This document shows positions 25,976 to 34,828 of a stretch of 64,000 nucleotides of DNA, piece by piece. The stretch spans positions 1-64,000 of the forward strand of contig JANXWB010000005.1 in NCBI GenBank assembly GCA_025351345.1, written 5' to 3'. Position 1 is the stretch's first letter, and each line of letters begins with the position of its first letter. The notes under the pieces were generated by a model. The model was not told the DNA's origin. It was given only the letters and a program-made list of their open reading frames with translations, and searched no databases. Made by a program: the position numbers and the translations under genes. This DNA is from Synechococcales cyanobacterium GL140_1_metabat_312. GTDB lineage: Bacteria > Cyanobacteriota > Cyanobacteriia > Leptolyngbyales > Leptolyngbyaceae.

Positions 25976-27148
25976 ATGAAAATTCTCCATATCATTCCCT
26001 CCGTTTCTCTGGTCTATGGTGGTCCCAGCCAGATGGTTGTCGGCTTATGCGGTGCCCTTGCGACTCTCGGCCATACCGTGACGATCGTCACCACCAATAG
26101 CAATGGCGATCGGGGCGAAGCGGCCTTAGATGTACCATTGGGTATTCCAATCCAGCAAGAGGGTTACGAAATTCTATACTTTGACTGTGCACCTTTTAAA
26201 CGTTATAAATTTTCGCTTCAACTCTTTCAATGGCTATGGCATCATGCCAAGGACTACGACATTGCCCACATCCACGCGCTGTTTTCTCCCGTCAGCTCCA
26301 TTGCTGCCACGATCGCCCGCACCAAAAAACTCCCCTACGTCCTACGCCCCCTTGGAACCCTTGACCCGGCTGACTTAGCCAAAAAATATCTGGCAAAACA
26401 AATCTACGCCCAACTTCTAGAAAAATCTAATCTCGCGGGAGCCGGAGCCGTACACTTCACCAGCGACCAAGAGGCCAAAATATCAGAGCGATTTGGCACC
26501 ACCACCACTGACTGGGTTATTCCCTTAGGCGTACAGCTTCCCGAACCCAGCCAATCTCCCGAATCCCTACGATCGCAGTACAACATTCCTCCCGATCGGA
26601 CGATCGTCCTTTACATGTCGCGCATTGAACCTAAAAAAGGATTTGATTTACTGATTCCATCGCTTGCAAAACTGGTTCAAGACACTGATTTTCACTTCAT
26701 TTTAGCGGGCGCAAATCCTCAAGATCCTGACTATGTTCAGCAAATTCAAACCCAAGTTGAAACTGCGATCGGTAGCGATCGATTAACCTGTACCGGATTT
26801 GTATCTGGCTCATTAAAACGTGATCTACTAGCACTAGCGGATCTATTTGTACTCCCGTCCTATTATGAAAATTTTGGTATTGCCGTCGCTGAAGCAATGA
26901 GTGCTTGCGTTCCCGTTGTTATTTCTGATCAAGTTCACATTCATTCAGACATTACAAACTCTGATTCGGGTTGGGTTTGTCAATGTACCGTTGAAAGCCT
27001 AACCAAAAGCTTGAAAACTGCATTAAACAGTGATAAAAATATTCGCCAAACCAAAGGTCAAAACGCTGCCCATTTTGCGAATACAAACTATAGCTGGCCC
27101 GCGATCGCACCTGAAGTAATTATTAAATACAAAACATTAGTTGACTGA
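25976..27148 (+). CDS. Glycosyltransferase family 4
   Basis: A 390-residue GT-B glycosyltransferase. The N-terminal acceptor domain opens MKILHIIPSVSLVYGGPSQM with the glycine-rich loop; the donor domain has VLYMSRIEPKKGFDLLIPSL (near 210) and the E-x7-E motif YENFGIAVAEAM near 300. It likely transfers a sugar from a nucleotide donor to a polysaccharide or lipid acceptor at the membrane surface. ATG 25976 matches the family start; a longer frame from 25940 adds 12 basic residues only. It stands alone, not in a polysaccharide cluster. Confidence 0.9.
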   Translation: MKILHIIPSVSLVYGGPSQMVVGLCGALATLGHTVTIVTTNSNGDRGEAALDVPLGIPIQQEGYEILYFDCAPFKRYKFSLQLFQWLWHHAKDYDIAHIHALFSPVSSIAATIARTKKLPYVLRPLGTLDPADLAKKYLAKQIYAQLLEKSNLAGAGAVHFTSDQEAKISERFGTTTTDWVIPLGVQLPEPSQSPESLRSQYNIPPDRTIVLYMSRIEPKKGFDLLIPSLAKLVQDTDFHFILAGANPQDPDYVQQIQTQVETAIGSDRLTCTGFVSGSLKRDLLALADLFVLPSYYENFGIAVAEAMSACVPVVISDQVHIHSDITNSDSGWVCQCTVESLTKSLKTALNSDKNIRQTKGQNAAHFANTNYSWPAIAPEVIIKYKTLVD

Positions 27149-27189
27149 TTGCGCTAAAATATCAAAAATTTGAAATTTGTACGATCGCT

Positions 27190-27606
27190 ATGCCAAGTCT
27201 CCCCAATTATCGCCCCAAACAACTGTCTCTCGGGCCATTAGAGCGGGAAATATTAAACATTGTTTGGGATCTTAATATCGTCGCGGTCAAGGACGTTCAT
27301 CAGCGCATCCTTTCCGATCCCAACCGTGAACTTGCCTACACCAGCGTGACCACGGTCCTTAAACGCCTAACTGAAAAAGGTTGGCTGGCCTGTGAATCTC
27401 AAGGAAAAATTCACCATTGGCAAGCCCGCATCACCCGAGAACAGGCTAATGCACTAAATGCGTACAACCAACTCAATCAATTTCTTAACATCAGCAATCC
27501 CGATTTGGTCGCAGCCTTTGCCGACAACCTCGACCAAACTAGTCTAGACAAACTTGATGCGATTGCCCAACGCCTTAAAGATCTTCGCGCTGCCCGAGGA
27601 GAATAA
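27190..27606 (+). CDS. BlaI/MecI-family transcriptional repressor
   Basis: A 138-residue winged-helix protein of the penicillinase-repressor family: LGPLEREILNIVWDLN (helix 1), LAYTSVTTVLKRLTEKGWL (recognition helix) and a C-terminal dimerisation part. In the classical system it is inactivated by a BlaR1 protease. Here the next gene, 3 bases downstream, encodes an M56 protease, so the pair is a sensor/repressor unit. Its target genes are not visible; the operon itself is a likely target. Confidence 0.92.
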   Translation: MPSLPNYRPKQLSLGPLEREILNIVWDLNIVAVKDVHQRILSDPNRELAYTSVTTVLKRLTEKGWLACESQGKIHHWQARITREQANALNAYNQLNQFLNISNPDLVAAFADNLDQTSLDKLDAIAQRLKDLRAARGE

Positions 27607-27609
27607 ATC

Positions 27610-28455
27610 ATGCACGGTTCCTTGCTCATTCTAGTCCTCACCAGCGCCATCCTCCTCCGAGTGGTGTGGCGATCGCAGCCCACTTCAAGCTGGAACCAAC
27701 GATGGATTGGGACGATGTTTACCTTTGCATTGCCACCATCATTATTGATTACTAGCGCGATCGCCTTGCTCTGCATGGGACCGCAGGGTATGGGAATTAG
27801 CACCTTTGAAGGTTGGGCAACCTATGGAACGGGCATTGTTTTTCTGATTGCTGCTGTCGCTATTGCCTATATCCAAGCGACCCAAGCCACCCAAGAAATC
27901 AAACAACTTCGCCAATATCCCTCCATCAACCTCGCCCAAACGGATGCGCGTTTATTACCAATCGCATTACCGTTCATTGCACAAGTTGGATTCTGGAACC
28001 CTGAAATCATCGTCAGTCAAGGCATTTTAGAGTCATTAACTCCTGAACAATTTGATGCGGTCCTAGCCCACGAACAAGCCCATGCGACCTACCACGATAC
28101 CTTCTGGTTTTTTAGTTTTGGCTGTTTGCGACGGTTAACATTTTGGCTTCCTAATAGCGAAAACCTCTGGCAAGAATTACTTCTTTTGCGAGAACTGCGG
28201 GCCGATCGAATCGCTGCCCAAACTACTGATCCATTAGTCCTAGCTGAAGCGTTGCTTACTTTAGTCCGATCGCCCATGGTTCAATCGGATTGGAGTGCAA
28301 CATTACATCCACAGAACCTAGACGATCGTTTTTCTGAACGAATTGATGCCATTTTAGGGGCAACTCCCCTCGCCCCAATTCCCGGCTGGAAAATGAGCGC
28401 AATAGTCGTGGCGGGACTCTTACCGTTATTGATTATTCCGTTTCACTATAGCTAA
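27610..28455 (+). CDS. M56-family membrane metallopeptidase (BlaR1-like)
   Basis: A 281-residue membrane protein with about four transmembrane helices and a zinc-peptidase site: HEQAH (AHEQAHATYHDTFWFF, near 155) and the downstream glutamate in LRELRADRIAA (near 195). The C-terminal penicillin-binding sensor of BlaR1 is missing, as in most cyanobacterial members, so the inducing signal is unknown. It presumably cleaves the BlaI-type repressor encoded just upstream, with which it is co-transcribed. Confidence 0.88.
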   Translation: MHGSLLILVLTSAILLRVVWRSQPTSSWNQRWIGTMFTFALPPSLLITSAIALLCMGPQGMGISTFEGWATYGTGIVFLIAAVAIAYIQATQATQEIKQLRQYPSINLAQTDARLLPIALPFIAQVGFWNPEIIVSQGILESLTPEQFDAVLAHEQAHATYHDTFWFFSFGCLRRLTFWLPNSENLWQELLLLRELRADRIAAQTTDPLVLAEALLTLVRSPMVQSDWSATLHPQNLDDRFSERIDAILGATPLAPIPGWKMSAIVVAGLLPLLIIPFHYS

Positions 28456-28469
28456 TACTCAGTCATTGA

Positions 28470-29465
28470 CTAAGCTTCAATGTAGGTTGGATACGCTATC
28501 CGTGAAACCGTATCCATCGCTTCTTGAAGAACTTCGCTTCCAGTGCCAATTACACTTCCTTTTTCTGACAAAACACGTTTCCACGATCGGTTATTCTGTT
28601 GGCCCTTAAACAATTGATGCATGTGGCGCGTAATAGAATGCAGTTTGTTCCCATTTGCGGCGTGTCGATCGGCGTATTCAAACATCGCTTCCACCACTTC
28701 ATGACGGGATTTCACCGGACTATTGTCGCCATAAAACAATCTATCGGCCTCTGAAAACAAATAAGGATCATCATAAGCAGCACGGCCAATCATTACTGCA
28801 TTCACCCGATCAAGTTGTTTGAGAGATTGTTCTAAGGTAAGAAATCCGCCATTAATTTCAATGAATAGCGTTGGAAAATCTTGTTTTAATTGATAAACAT
28901 CTTCGTAGCGCAAGGGCGGAACTTCGCGATTTTCCTTGGGGCTAAGTCCTTGGAGCCAAGCTTTACGGGCATGAACATTAAACCGATCGCACCCTGCCGC
29001 CGCTACAGTACTGACAAATTTTGTCAAATCCTCATAGGCATCTTGATCATCTACGCCAATGCGATGTTTGACGGATACAGGAATTTGGGTCGCGTTTTTC
29101 ATAGCATTAATGCAATCTGCTACCCGATCGGGGTCAAACATCAAACAAGCCCCAAAATTACCGCTTTGTACACGACTACTGGGACAGCCAACATTTAGAT
29201 TGATTTCGTCATAACCAAAGTCTTCCGCGAGTTTGGCACAGTGGGCTAAATCAACGGGTTCGTCGCCGCCGACTTGAAGGACGATCGGTTTTTCGAGTTC
29301 AGAAAATCCAAGTAATCGATCAAGATCACCATGTTTGATTGCTTGGCTTGTGACCATTTCGGTATAAAGCAAGGTATGGCGCGTGATTTGGCGCATGAAA
29401 TAGCGATAGTGACGATCGGTGCGATCCATCATTGGCGCAATGCTGAGCGGATAGTTCGGTAACAT
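28470..29465 (-). CDS. dusA: tRNA-dihydrouridine(20/20a) synthase DusA
   Basis: A 331-residue FMN enzyme that reduces uridine to dihydrouridine at positions 20/20a of tRNA D-loops. It has the N-terminal PMMDRTDRHYRYFMRQITRH block specific to DusA, the catalytic Cys in NLNVGCPSSRVQSGNFGACL near residue 94-104, and the FMN-phosphate loop VMIGRAAYDDPYLF near 225. The C-terminal helical tRNA-binding domain contains ITRHMHQLFKGQQNNRSWKR. Its 3' end converges on the M56 gene with a 14-base gap. Confidence 0.95.
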   Translation of the reverse strand: MLPNYPLSIAPMMDRTDRHYRYFMRQITRHTLLYTEMVTSQAIKHGDLDRLLGFSELEKPIVLQVGGDEPVDLAHCAKLAEDFGYDEINLNVGCPSSRVQSGNFGACLMFDPDRVADCINAMKNATQIPVSVKHRIGVDDQDAYEDLTKFVSTVAAAGCDRFNVHARKAWLQGLSPKENREVPPLRYEDVYQLKQDFPTLFIEINGGFLTLEQSLKQLDRVNAVMIGRAAYDDPYLFSEADRLFYGDNSPVKSRHEVVEAMFEYADRHAANGNKLHSITRHMHQLFKGQQNNRSWKRVLSEKGSVIGTGSEVLQEAMDTVSRIAYPTYIEA

Positions 29466-29553
29466 GGTGAAAATTGAGAATTGGCTGTTTCTCCCATTAT
29501 ATTAATTAATCTGCGGAGCTACTCATGGACCTGACATTAATTGACCTAACCAA

Positions 29554-30651
29554 TCAATAATCCAAATTTTTCGGTTTATGATTCTCCGGCTTCTTTGACA
29601 AATACTTCTCTAAAAATGGTGCAATTTCCGCAAACACCTCATCCGTATACTCCTCATGCAAATTTAACGATCCCGGTGTCCTCACCACTTGAACCCCCGA
29701 AAAATGCGCCACGACCTCATCTTCACCCCTTGACTTCGGCGGCATTTGCTCTCCAATTACCATCAATACCGGAACCTGAATCGACTGAAAATAACTCAAC
29801 CAACCCTCACTCGACTTCACCGGATCAAGCGCCCCCGTCACAAACGCCGCCGATGCCAATCGTTTGCCTTTCCCCTTTGTCACATGCCATTTCGATCGGA
29901 TCTTCTCAGTTGTAATATTTGCAGCATTTGCATACACATGACGCTTCATCATGAACTTCAAAAAGAACTTTGTCGTATTCAAAGCATATAAAAACTGACC
30001 CAAGATCGGCGATCGGATCAATTCATGAATTACATTATAAAACTTCCGTTTTGTATCCCCCATCATACTCGGCAACGGCCCACGCCAAGTCGGAGCAAAC
30101 AGCACCACCCAAGACCAAGGCTTCGGATCATCCATCACCAAATCCATCACATAACCCGCCGAATGACCCGCTGCCATCACCACGATCGGTGCACTAAAGG
30201 TTTCCTCTACAAACGATCGCAACAACATCCGAAACATCTTTGGTTCATACTTCACATTGGGCCGATCGCTCTCCCCAAAGCCCACCCAATCCAGAGAATA
30301 AACTTGATATTTGGCGGAGAGTTTTTCAGCCAAGGGACACATTTCTTCTCTAGTCGAAATCGTACTCAAGGCAGGCAACAATAGAATCGGTAATCCTGTC
30401 CCCACCACTTCATACGTAATAGAAACAGGATTCTGATTCCACCGCCAATCATATATCCGCACATCACGCGTTGGTTCAGATAAAATTGCGTCTTGAATCT
30501 CTATATTTTGCGTCTCTTCCAAACCGGAAATATCCAAGTCAGGCAGGCATCCAGATAGTTCAGTAGAGGATTCAGCGATCGTTCCCGCCTGTGGTTCGAT
30601 CATATCATCGACCTTTAACGCCTTATCCATAGTCGATGCCCCAAAACTCAA
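29554..30651 (-). CDS. Alpha/beta hydrolase
   Basis: A 365-residue protein with an alpha/beta-hydrolase domain after a ~65-residue acidic extension. The oxyanion/start strand is LPILLLPALSTISTREEMCP; the nucleophile elbow is AAGHSAGYVMDLV (Ser near residue 165); the acid is probably in TGALDPVKSSEG, and the His in LNLHEEY near 340. Similar cyanobacterial enzymes are annotated as esterases or thioesterases with unknown substrates. ATG at 30627 (MDKALKV) is an alternative start. It is upstream of dusA on the same strand but separated by 88 bases. Confidence 0.82.
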   Translation of the reverse strand: MSFGASTMDKALKVDDMIEPQAGTIAESSTELSGCLPDLDISGLEETQNIEIQDAILSEPTRDVRIYDWRWNQNPVSITYEVVGTGLPILLLPALSTISTREEMCPLAEKLSAKYQVYSLDWVGFGESDRPNVKYEPKMFRMLLRSFVEETFSAPIVVMAAGHSAGYVMDLVMDDPKPWSWVVLFAPTWRGPLPSMMGDTKRKFYNVIHELIRSPILGQFLYALNTTKFFLKFMMKRHVYANAANITTEKIRSKWHVTKGKGKRLASAAFVTGALDPVKSSEGWLSYFQSIQVPVLMVIGEQMPPKSRGEDEVVAHFSGVQVVRTPGSLNLHEEYTDEVFAEIAPFLEKYLSKKPENHKPKNLDY

Positions 30652-30762
30652 AAATCACCTGTTTGATAGTAGTTTATCAGAGCCACCGCTAAACGAGTTT
30701 CTTAGTCCTAGAGGGGCTTTCTCTACTACCGCGCAATTCATTCGCACAGTCCGCCAAAGTTT

Positions 30763-31188
30763 TTATCCCTGCAATCCGATCGCCTTCTGCTGCATCAACT
30801 TAAAAATATTATAGAAACCATTGGCTCGTGATGGAGTCAAACTCACATCCAGGCCCGTATCCTTAATAAAATCCGGCTTCAACTCAACAATCTCATTCGG
30901 AGTCAGCCCACCGAGTCCTTCCAGCAAAAGACCCACCAACCCCTTCACCAATTGGGCATCAGAATCCCCAGAAAACAGAACTTTACCGTCGTCTAGTTTT
31001 GCTGTAATAAAGACCTGAGAAACGCACCCCATCACTTTGTTCTCGTCAATTTTGTCCTCATCAGGCATCGCGGCTACTTTCTTGGCGTAAAAAATTAACT
31101 GCTCATATTTACGCTTGGGGTCAGTCACTCGTGCAAAACGCTGGACGATTTTTTCAAGCGCGGCTGGAATCGGAGTCGGAACTGTCAT
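30763..31188 (-). CDS. sufE: SufE-family sulfur transfer protein
   Basis: A 141-residue protein of the SufE family, which accepts persulfide sulfur from the cysteine desulfurase SufS for Fe-S cluster assembly. The accepting Cys is residue 55 in KVMGCVSQVFI; downstream FSGDSDAQLVKGLVGLLLEG (about 72-91) and GLDVSLTPSRANGFYNIF are conserved. Cytoplasmic. The rest of the suf genes are elsewhere, as usual in cyanobacteria. It appears monocistronic. Confidence 0.95.
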   Translation of the reverse strand: MTVPTPIPAALEKIVQRFARVTDPKRKYEQLIFYAKKVAAMPDEDKIDENKVMGCVSQVFITAKLDDGKVLFSGDSDAQLVKGLVGLLLEGLGGLTPNEIVELKPDFIKDTGLDVSLTPSRANGFYNIFKLMQQKAIGLQG

Positions 31189-31313
31189 GAAACCTGATGG
31201 GAATTCAACTTCCTTATGATAACCGGATTTTAAACATAAGCTAGATTACAAGTAGCCAATCCTAGCGTGAGCGCCGATCGTTCCTCCGATTGATTTAAGC
31301 ACTCAGCAATCCT

Positions 31314-32024
31314 TCAAATGGCAGTCCCAAACGCTTTCCAAGTAGAGGGCGACGGAGCCAAAAATTCATAACTTGTTCCTGTCGTCTGATCGGGTTTCGC
31401 CGTCAATACAATATCAAACGAGATTGAAACCCGATCGTCGTCTGTTTCATTCGCCGCCACCGCATGACGTTGTTTTGCGGGAAACAGGAGCAACCGCCCC
31501 TCTGTTGGAGCATAGGCCGCTTGATCTTGATTTAAACCATTCCATTCCGTAAATAATTCCGTATTCTCTAATCCCAAGCCTGCACACACCTCATTCAATC
31601 GCGCATCATTCAGAAATACCAAACATCCCGCCGCATCCGAACCTGAATAGGGAACCGAAATGTAATACACCGCACTCACATGGGCCGTTAGATGAGAATG
31701 GGGTCCAATTTCCTCACCATACCGAGAAATCACAGGCCAAGCCCGTTGAATATAAAGCGCTACATCCTTCAACTCCAACCCCAACTCCTGCAAATACAGC
31801 CGAGTATGGATCTCTACCTGTGTCACCAACCAGCCAAATCGCCGATCGTCCTGAACTGATGCAACCCCATGAATATCTCCCGTCCAAGCCCGACCTTCAA
31901 AGTTGCGTTTTTCATCATCACCCGACTCTAAATCCCGCACGGCCTCCAGCATCACCATTTTATTCAATGCAGCATCCGGTAAATCGACCTGATAAATCGC
32001 CAACGGGAAGTGAGTCTGGATCGG
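31314..32024 (-). CDS. 2OG-Fe(II) oxygenase family protein
   Basis: A 236-residue protein of the putative 2-oxoglutarate-Fe(II) dioxygenase group. The metal-binding stretch is HSHLTAHVSAVYYISVPYSG (His near 130); the distal His and 2OG-binding Arg lie in LLLFPAKQRHAVAANETDDD and VSISFDIVL. Substrate unknown. ATG 32024 (MPIQTHFPLAIYQVDLPD) fits the family's usual N-terminus; the frame also permits ATG 32063 with 13 extra residues. It is divergent from the nitroreductase gene. Confidence 0.82.
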   Translation of the reverse strand, partial: PIQTHFPLAIYQVDLPDAALNKMVMLEAVRDLESGDDEKRNFEGRAWTGDIHGVASVQDDRRFGWLVTQVEIHTRLYLQELGLELKDVALYIQRAWPVISRYGEEIGPHSHLTAHVSAVYYISVPYSGSDAAGCLVFLNDARLNEVCAGLGLENTELFTEWNGLNQDQAAYAPTEGRLLLFPAKQRHAVAANETDDDRVSISFDIVLTAKPDQTTGTSYEFLAPSPSTWKAFGTAI

Positions 32025-32226
32025 CATATTGTTCGATAATCCATCAATATAATGATAATGCAAGTGTTCTCGCCTAGTTAGTCCTATAGGTTAATCCCAT
32101 AGGCACTTCGGTAGTCTAGGTCTCTGCCCTAGGGGATTGCAAGAATATTCTAAAGATCCGCGTAAAGGTACAGTTCAACCCGAAAGATCAGTGTTAAGCT
32201 TCCCAAAAGTATCCTATTGCCCATTG

Positions 32227-32922
32227 ATGTCTACTGAGTTCATGACCCAACCCGAGTTTCCCACTTCATCCGAGAGGCATGTCTCAGATGTCCTGACTGC
32301 AATCCTGCAACGACGATCGATTAAATCCTTCAAAACTCAGGATATTGAACCTGACGTGTTGCGTAGTCTTTTAGAACTAACGGTTGCGGCTCCCAGTAGC
32401 TACAACCTCCAAGATTGGCGGATTGTGATTATTCAGGATGAGGCTCAAAAAGCTGAATTGGCTAAGTCTGCCTACAATCAGCAGCAAGTCTTACAAGCTC
32501 CCGTGACGTTTGTGTTCGCCGCCGATCCTAATGCCTGGAAAGGTGATCTTACGCCTATCTATCAGGAGGGAATTCAACGGGGCGCATGGACTCCAGAAAC
32601 AGTTGAACATTTTAAGATGGCGATTCCAAAGTTTCAACTGAGTTTGGGCGATCGTACCCGTGAATATGCCCTAAAAAATGCCATGATTGCCGCGACCCAT
32701 TTAGTATTGGCCGCAGAGGGATTAGGACTTTCGACGTGCTTTATGAATGGTTGGGTAGAAGACGATGTGAAACGCGTGATTGGCGCTGAGTATGAACCAG
32801 ATCTTGCGATCGCAGTCATTGTTCCAGTGGGTTACGAAGCCGAGTCCCGTGGAAATCCCGGACGTTTACCGTTTGCCTATAATGTTTGTGTCGATCGCTT
32901 GGGTAATCCATACAAAGGCTAG
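32227..32922 (+). CDS. Nitroreductase-family flavoprotein
   Basis: A 231-residue FMN-dependent oxidoreductase: RRSIKSFKTQDIEP near residue 25 (FMN phosphate contact), APSSYNLQDWRIVIIQDEAQ near 48, and the C-terminal GLGLSTCFMNGWVEDDVKRV block. It reduces quinones or nitroaromatics with NAD(P)H in the cytoplasm; physiological substrate not known. ATG 32227 (MSTEFMTQPE) is favoured; the open frame from 32137 adds 30 residues unrelated to the family. Confidence 0.9.
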   Translation: MSTEFMTQPEFPTSSERHVSDVLTAILQRRSIKSFKTQDIEPDVLRSLLELTVAAPSSYNLQDWRIVIIQDEAQKAELAKSAYNQQQVLQAPVTFVFAADPNAWKGDLTPIYQEGIQRGAWTPETVEHFKMAIPKFQLSLGDRTREYALKNAMIAATHLVLAAEGLGLSTCFMNGWVEDDVKRVIGAEYEPDLAIAVIVPVGYEAESRGNPGRLPFAYNVCVDRLGNPYKG

Positions 32923-33038
32923 AGTGTATTCGTATTTAGAATTATCCCTAGCCAACACACGTCTTCAGCATCCAACCCGCTTCAGCATCGAATCAACTCA
33001 ATGAGGACAGTCTTACACAAACACTTCTTACACACTTC

Positions 33039-33950
33039 TTACACGAACATTAATGGCTTGCCATCTTCCAGAATCCGGGCAGGCTTGGCTAGATTAGCGC
33101 GTAATTCTTTTGGCATACAGAACATCACCGAATGGGCAATTTCATCGTACATCCGTAGCTTATCCGTCAAGCCTCGCTCCATAATCCGCTTGCTCACAAT
33201 ATCTGCCGAAAGCTGTAGCGGATCCACGCCCTTGGTCGCCAACAGAAATCCCCACGTCACAAGGAACGATGGAATGAAAGTAATGTAACTCCGCACCACC
33301 GGGAATGCTGTTCGGAGAGTTTCGCGAATCACAGCATGTTCTTCCCAATAGCTAAGGGTTAAACGACAAGCCTGAACGGCCATCACGCCTTCTTTGGTCA
33401 GCCGATCGGAGCAGAGCTTATGAAACTCGCGAGTATATAGCCCAATCGCCGGACCTTCTGGAATCCCATCAGTAATATCAAAAATAATTACATCGAACTG
33501 TTCTTGAGTATTTTCTAGATAAGCCCGACCATCTTCGTGACGCAACTCTACTCGGGGATCATTAAAGGCTCCTTGATGCCAAGAGGTCAGATGCAGCTTA
33601 CAGAATTCTACAAGTTCGCCGTCTAAATCCACCATCACCGCTCGCTCAACCATCGGATGCTTCAGCACTTCTCGTAATGTCGCGCCTTCTCCGCCGCCTA
33701 AAATTAAGACAGACTTGGGATGAGGGTGAGAAATCATCGCCGGATGAACTAACGCCTCGTGATAGACATATTCATCGGTCTCAGCGGACTGAACGGCACC
33801 ATCTAGAACCAACACACCCCCATAGGTTTCAGTTTCGACATACTGTAATTCTTGAAACTGAGTCTGTTGAGCCAAGATTTTTCCACTGCGTTTAAACATG
33901 TGGATTTCATCCGGACTGCATTGGTCCACTAACCATGAGGTAAATTCCAT
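33039..33950 (-). CDS. speE: Polyamine aminopropyltransferase (spermidine synthase)
   Basis: A 303-residue enzyme that transfers aminopropyl groups from decarboxylated S-adenosylmethionine to a polyamine. Motifs: ETYGGVLVLDGAVQSAETDE (about 41-60), the nucleotide-binding VLILGGGEGATLREV (82-95), AVMVDLDGELVEFCK (104-118) and IIFDITDGIPEGPAIGLYTR with the catalytic Asp. The last motif differs from the classical DSSDP, as in thermospermine/spermidine synthases of plant-like type, so the product may be spermidine or another triamine. It lies 273 bases downstream of speD, the enzyme that makes its aminopropyl donor, with a terminator-like hairpin between. Confidence 0.92.
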   Translation of the reverse strand: MEFTSWLVDQCSPDEIHMFKRSGKILAQQTQFQELQYVETETYGGVLVLDGAVQSAETDEYVYHEALVHPAMISHPHPKSVLILGGGEGATLREVLKHPMVERAVMVDLDGELVEFCKLHLTSWHQGAFNDPRVELRHEDGRAYLENTQEQFDVIIFDITDGIPEGPAIGLYTREFHKLCSDRLTKEGVMAVQACRLTLSYWEEHAVIRETLRTAFPVVRSYITFIPSFLVTWGFLLATKGVDPLQLSADIVSKRIMERGLTDKLRMYDEIAHSVMFCMPKELRANLAKPARILEDGKPLMFV

Positions 33951-34071
33951 AGCCCTCTCTACTGTGCCTACTGTGCCTACGGGTGATAACGATAGCGTGA
34001 TTCATCCTCATTAAAGAATGAAAAACAAATAAATCACAGCCCAATAACTAATGGTCAATCCAAATAAATAA

Positions 34072-34118
34072 TGGGAGACGTAGTTTGGACTAGGTGTGCC
34101 AAGAACTACATCTCCCAC
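34072..34118 (-). terminator. Terminator between speD and speE
   Basis: TGGGAGACGTAGTT and AACTACATCTCCCA can pair (one G-U) around a 19-base loop; on the minus strand the stem is followed by TTATTTATTT. It would attenuate or end speD transcription before speE, giving the two genes separate control. A smaller perfect stem (GACTAGT/ACTAGTC) lies just upstream at 34139-34157. Confidence 0.6.
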
Positions 34119-34223
34119 TTGATGTGCGTCTATTTTTTGACTAGTCTCGCACTAGTCGATCGTGCCTGCCCGCGTTCTCTAATAGATTTGGGTCTTTCCC
34201 TTCAAGGCACAATCAACAAGTTC

Positions 34224-34640
34224 CTACCTTGCCATTGCGACCTCGCCTCTCGCCGTAAGGTTGTAGGCGGATGGTACAGTTAGCTGGGTCGGGTCGCATC
34301 GCTCATGCATCTGCTTTGTCACCCAACGAGGTTTCCAACGCTCTTGGAGAATGTCACCAAATGGTTCGACAAAGATTGTGTCGCCACAGGTGAAAATGTC
34401 CAGAAAACACGCCTGTTGTTCAGGATACGTGTGGATACTGGCGTGGGATTCGGAGAGTAGAAGCACCACGGACACACCCATTGGCGTGAATTGATGCTCC
34501 ATTTGGGAGAGGATTGTGGCACCGATCGCGTTTACCGCGTCTACCAAATCCTGACGAATCATCTCCATATCATTCATATCAGCTTCGCAGCCGGAGAAAT
34601 TTAGTAGGAGATGTCTACCATAAAAGTCGTACTGTTCCAT
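34224..34640 (-). CDS. speD: S-adenosylmethionine decarboxylase proenzyme
   Basis: A 138-residue class 1B (bacterial) AdoMet decarboxylase. The self-cleavage site is SESHASIHTYPE: cleavage between Glu64 and Ser65 converts the Ser to the pyruvoyl cofactor; His69 and Cys85 (FTCGD) are the processing and proton-donor residues. It supplies the aminopropyl donor to SpeE. ATG 34640 (MEQYDFYGRH) aligns with the family; the frame continues to 34703 without a match. It forms a local polyamine group with speE downstream and the FAD amine oxidase upstream, all on the minus strand. Confidence 0.95.
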   Translation of the reverse strand: MEQYDFYGRHLLLNFSGCEADMNDMEMIRQDLVDAVNAIGATILSQMEHQFTPMGVSVVLLLSESHASIHTYPEQQACFLDIFTCGDTIFVEPFGDILQERWKPRWVTKQMHERCDPTQLTVPSAYNLTARGEVAMAR

Positions 34641-34828
34641 AGAACGAGCCTTTTGCTGGTACCCAGCAGATCGAAACGACAAAGAATTCAATTTAAGAGT
34701 CACACCCGCTTGGTAATCAATAGGGTTTTTTGACGCACAGATTATTATTATACGATGGATTCCAGGAATTGTTGTAGAAAGTCTAAAAAATCTTTAGAAA
34801 GTCTTCAGAGATTTCTCTGTCAATCTAT

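Noticed and set aside
29595-30384. Plus-strand reading frames opposite the alpha/beta hydrolase
   Set aside because: Pro/His/Ser-rich antisense translations with no family resemblance; the minus-strand gene has a clear GHSAG nucleophile elbow.
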